From contig JAWKTK010000049.1 in assembly GCA_041399205.1 (NCBI GenBank), positions 1 through 9,620 on the forward strand: DNA of 9,620 bases. Reading direction: 5' to 3'. The translations under genes were made by a program, and so were the position numbers. This DNA is from JAGQOZ01 sp041399205. GTDB lineage: Bacteria; Planctomycetota; Planctomycetia; Pirellulales; Pirellulaceae. Under the pieces are notes generated by a model that saw only the letters and a program-made list of their open reading frames with translations, was not told the DNA's origin and did not search any database. Below, in pieces: positions 9,076 through 9,620 of this stretch. How positions within the stretch are numbered: position 1 is the first letter of the stretch; every line of letters begins with the position of its first letter.

Positions 9076-9268
9076 GACTTGGACTCCTCGATTGCCTTGC
9101 TTACGGCACGTTCCTGGTACTTCTTCGCGTCGTCACCAGCTTCTCCCGAAATGGTAACCGGTTTCGCAACTTTCGGATGGACAAAGTTCCGATGGCTTCC
9201 CGTTCCCCGCGATCCTCGTAGCCTGCTGCTACCAAATCAGCGATGAGTTCACGAATCTTCCTTGGCAC
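9072..9268 (-). pseudogene. hicA: HicA-like mRNA interferase toxin, frameshifted
   Basis: From the GTG at 9268 the first frame reads MPRKIRELIADLVAAGYEDRG, a normal HicA start. It then leaves the family pattern and ends at 9101 after 55 residues. The adjacent frame carries the rest: RGTGSHRNFVHP, then KPVTISGEAGDDAKKYQER and a terminal EESKS, ending in TGA at 9072. The two join at a run of four G on the minus strand (C at 9205-9208). One more G gives YEDRGGTGSHRNF and a 198-base, 65-residue gene, the usual HicA length. The lost part includes the Gly-Ser-His motif with the catalytic histidine, so the product as read should be inactive. HicA proteins are dsRBD-like ribonucleases that cleave mRNA. 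The start is supported by an AAGGAA site. Mutation and sequencing error are both possible. Confidence 0.8.
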
Positions 9269-9274
9269 GACAAA

Positions 9275-9280
9275 TTCCTT
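9275..9280 (-). promoter_or_regulatory. Shine-Dalgarno site of hicA
   Basis: AAGGAA on the minus strand lies six bases before the GTG at 9268. It supports that start over the upstream in-frame GTG at 9316, which would add 16 residues unlike HicA. Confidence 0.6.
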
Positions 9281-9302
9281 ACAAGAAATCAGGGCTGTTT
9301 TT

Positions 9303-9331
9303 ATCGTAACCTCCACCGGACCCTAAATCCA
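9303..9331 (-). promoter_or_regulatory. Weak candidate promoter for hicAB
   Basis: On the minus strand TACGAT (9308-9303) could be a -10 box, with TGGATT (9331-9326) as a poor -35 at 17-base spacing. It lies about 35 bases before the hicA start and overlaps the end of the neighbouring truncated gene. No operator palindrome was recognised. Confidence 0.22.
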
Positions 9332-9620
9332 GCCATCGCGGCCGTCGATCACGTCGGCCGAAGAATGCACAAACTTGCCCGTGACTACTCGATGCCGTTC
9401 GCTCGGTTTCACAGCGATCGCCGGACACGCTTCCACCGACAACACCGTCGCGTCACCCACCGCGCCCATTTCGGCCAAGTTCAAATGGACGGTTCGTCGT
9501 GGCGAAGCCTGCAATGCGTCCACCCACTCCATGGGCCGCAGCAGCTGCAGATCGAGCTGACTGCCGTCTGACTTGGCCATTTGCAGGCGAACCAATCGCC
9601 ACTTGTCCGGCTGAATTTCG
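9323..9620 (-). CDS. Truncated C-terminal fragment of a Hint-associated (polymorphic-toxin-type) protein
   Basis: The frame is open from the right edge of the window to a TAG at 9323, giving 98 visible residues, so the N-terminus lies outside. The sequence begins EIQPDKWRLVRLQM, continues with DGSQLDLQLLRPMEWVD, and later has LNLAEMGAVGDATVLSVEACPAIA and TGKFVHSSADVID. From memory this matches the segment just before and at the start of the Hint (Hedgehog/intein) region of large planctomycete proteins, where the chain normally goes on after VID to a TANHPFWS-like motif. Here it stops six residues after VID, and no other frame appears to resume the pattern. The gene is therefore probably cut off where the hicAB locus begins. 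The TTG at 9595 is not a believable start. The family assignment is from recall, not a search. Confidence 0.5.
   Translation of the reverse strand, partial: EIQPDKWRLVRLQMAKSDGSQLDLQLLRPMEWVDALQASPRRTVHLNLAEMGAVGDATVLSVEACPAIAVKPSERHRVVTGKFVHSSADVIDGRDGWI

Noticed and set aside
9205..9208. Programmed ribosomal frameshift at the hicA G run
   Set aside because: The run has only four G and the surrounding codons do not form an X-XXY-YYZ slippery heptamer; no clear stimulatory hairpin was seen. A deletion or sequencing error is simpler.

Overview
The window looks like chromosomal DNA of a Planctomycetes bacterium of the Pirellulales/Rhodopirellula type. This is inferred from the gene families, not from a search. 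The main pointers are an exported Gfo/Idh/MocA oxidoreductase with a twin-arginine leader, a very long exported sugar dehydrogenase fused to PKD, cytochrome c and carbohydrate-binding regions, and a fragment resembling the Hint-associated toxin proteins common in that phylum.

Layout: (1) 1-259 carries three 11-bp direct repeats and a rho-independent terminator that closes the leftward unit. (2) 260-3894, minus strand: an FMN-binding glutamate-synthase-like flavoprotein with a strong Shine-Dalgarno site, then 59 bp further on an S46 dipeptidyl-peptidase with a signal peptide. (3) 3895-4105 is a divergent intergenic region with a perfect TATAAT facing right. (4) 4106-8381, plus strand: the composite PQQ-type dehydrogenase and, 64 bp downstream, the Tat-exported Gfo/Idh/MocA protein, followed by a strong terminator at 8421-8468. 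The two exported oxidoreductases form a plausible extracytoplasmic sugar-oxidation unit. (5) 8469-9620 is accessory DNA. It holds a 126-bp element with 14-bp terminal inverted repeats flanked by TA within CTAG (IS630/Tc1-like, MITE-sized), a possible 46-codon secreted peptide, a hicAB toxin-antitoxin locus on the minus strand, and the truncated 3' end of a Hint-associated gene.

The most interesting observation is in the accessory part. The hicA toxin is broken by an apparent loss of one G in a short G run. Restoring one base gives a full 65-residue HicA with its Gly-Ser-His motif and a TGA that overlaps the hicB ATG. As the sequence stands, the antitoxin is intact and the toxin is disrupted. 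Nothing here is clearly a wholly new system. The hicAB locus with a possible third secreted partner and the small transposon-like element are the points worth following up.
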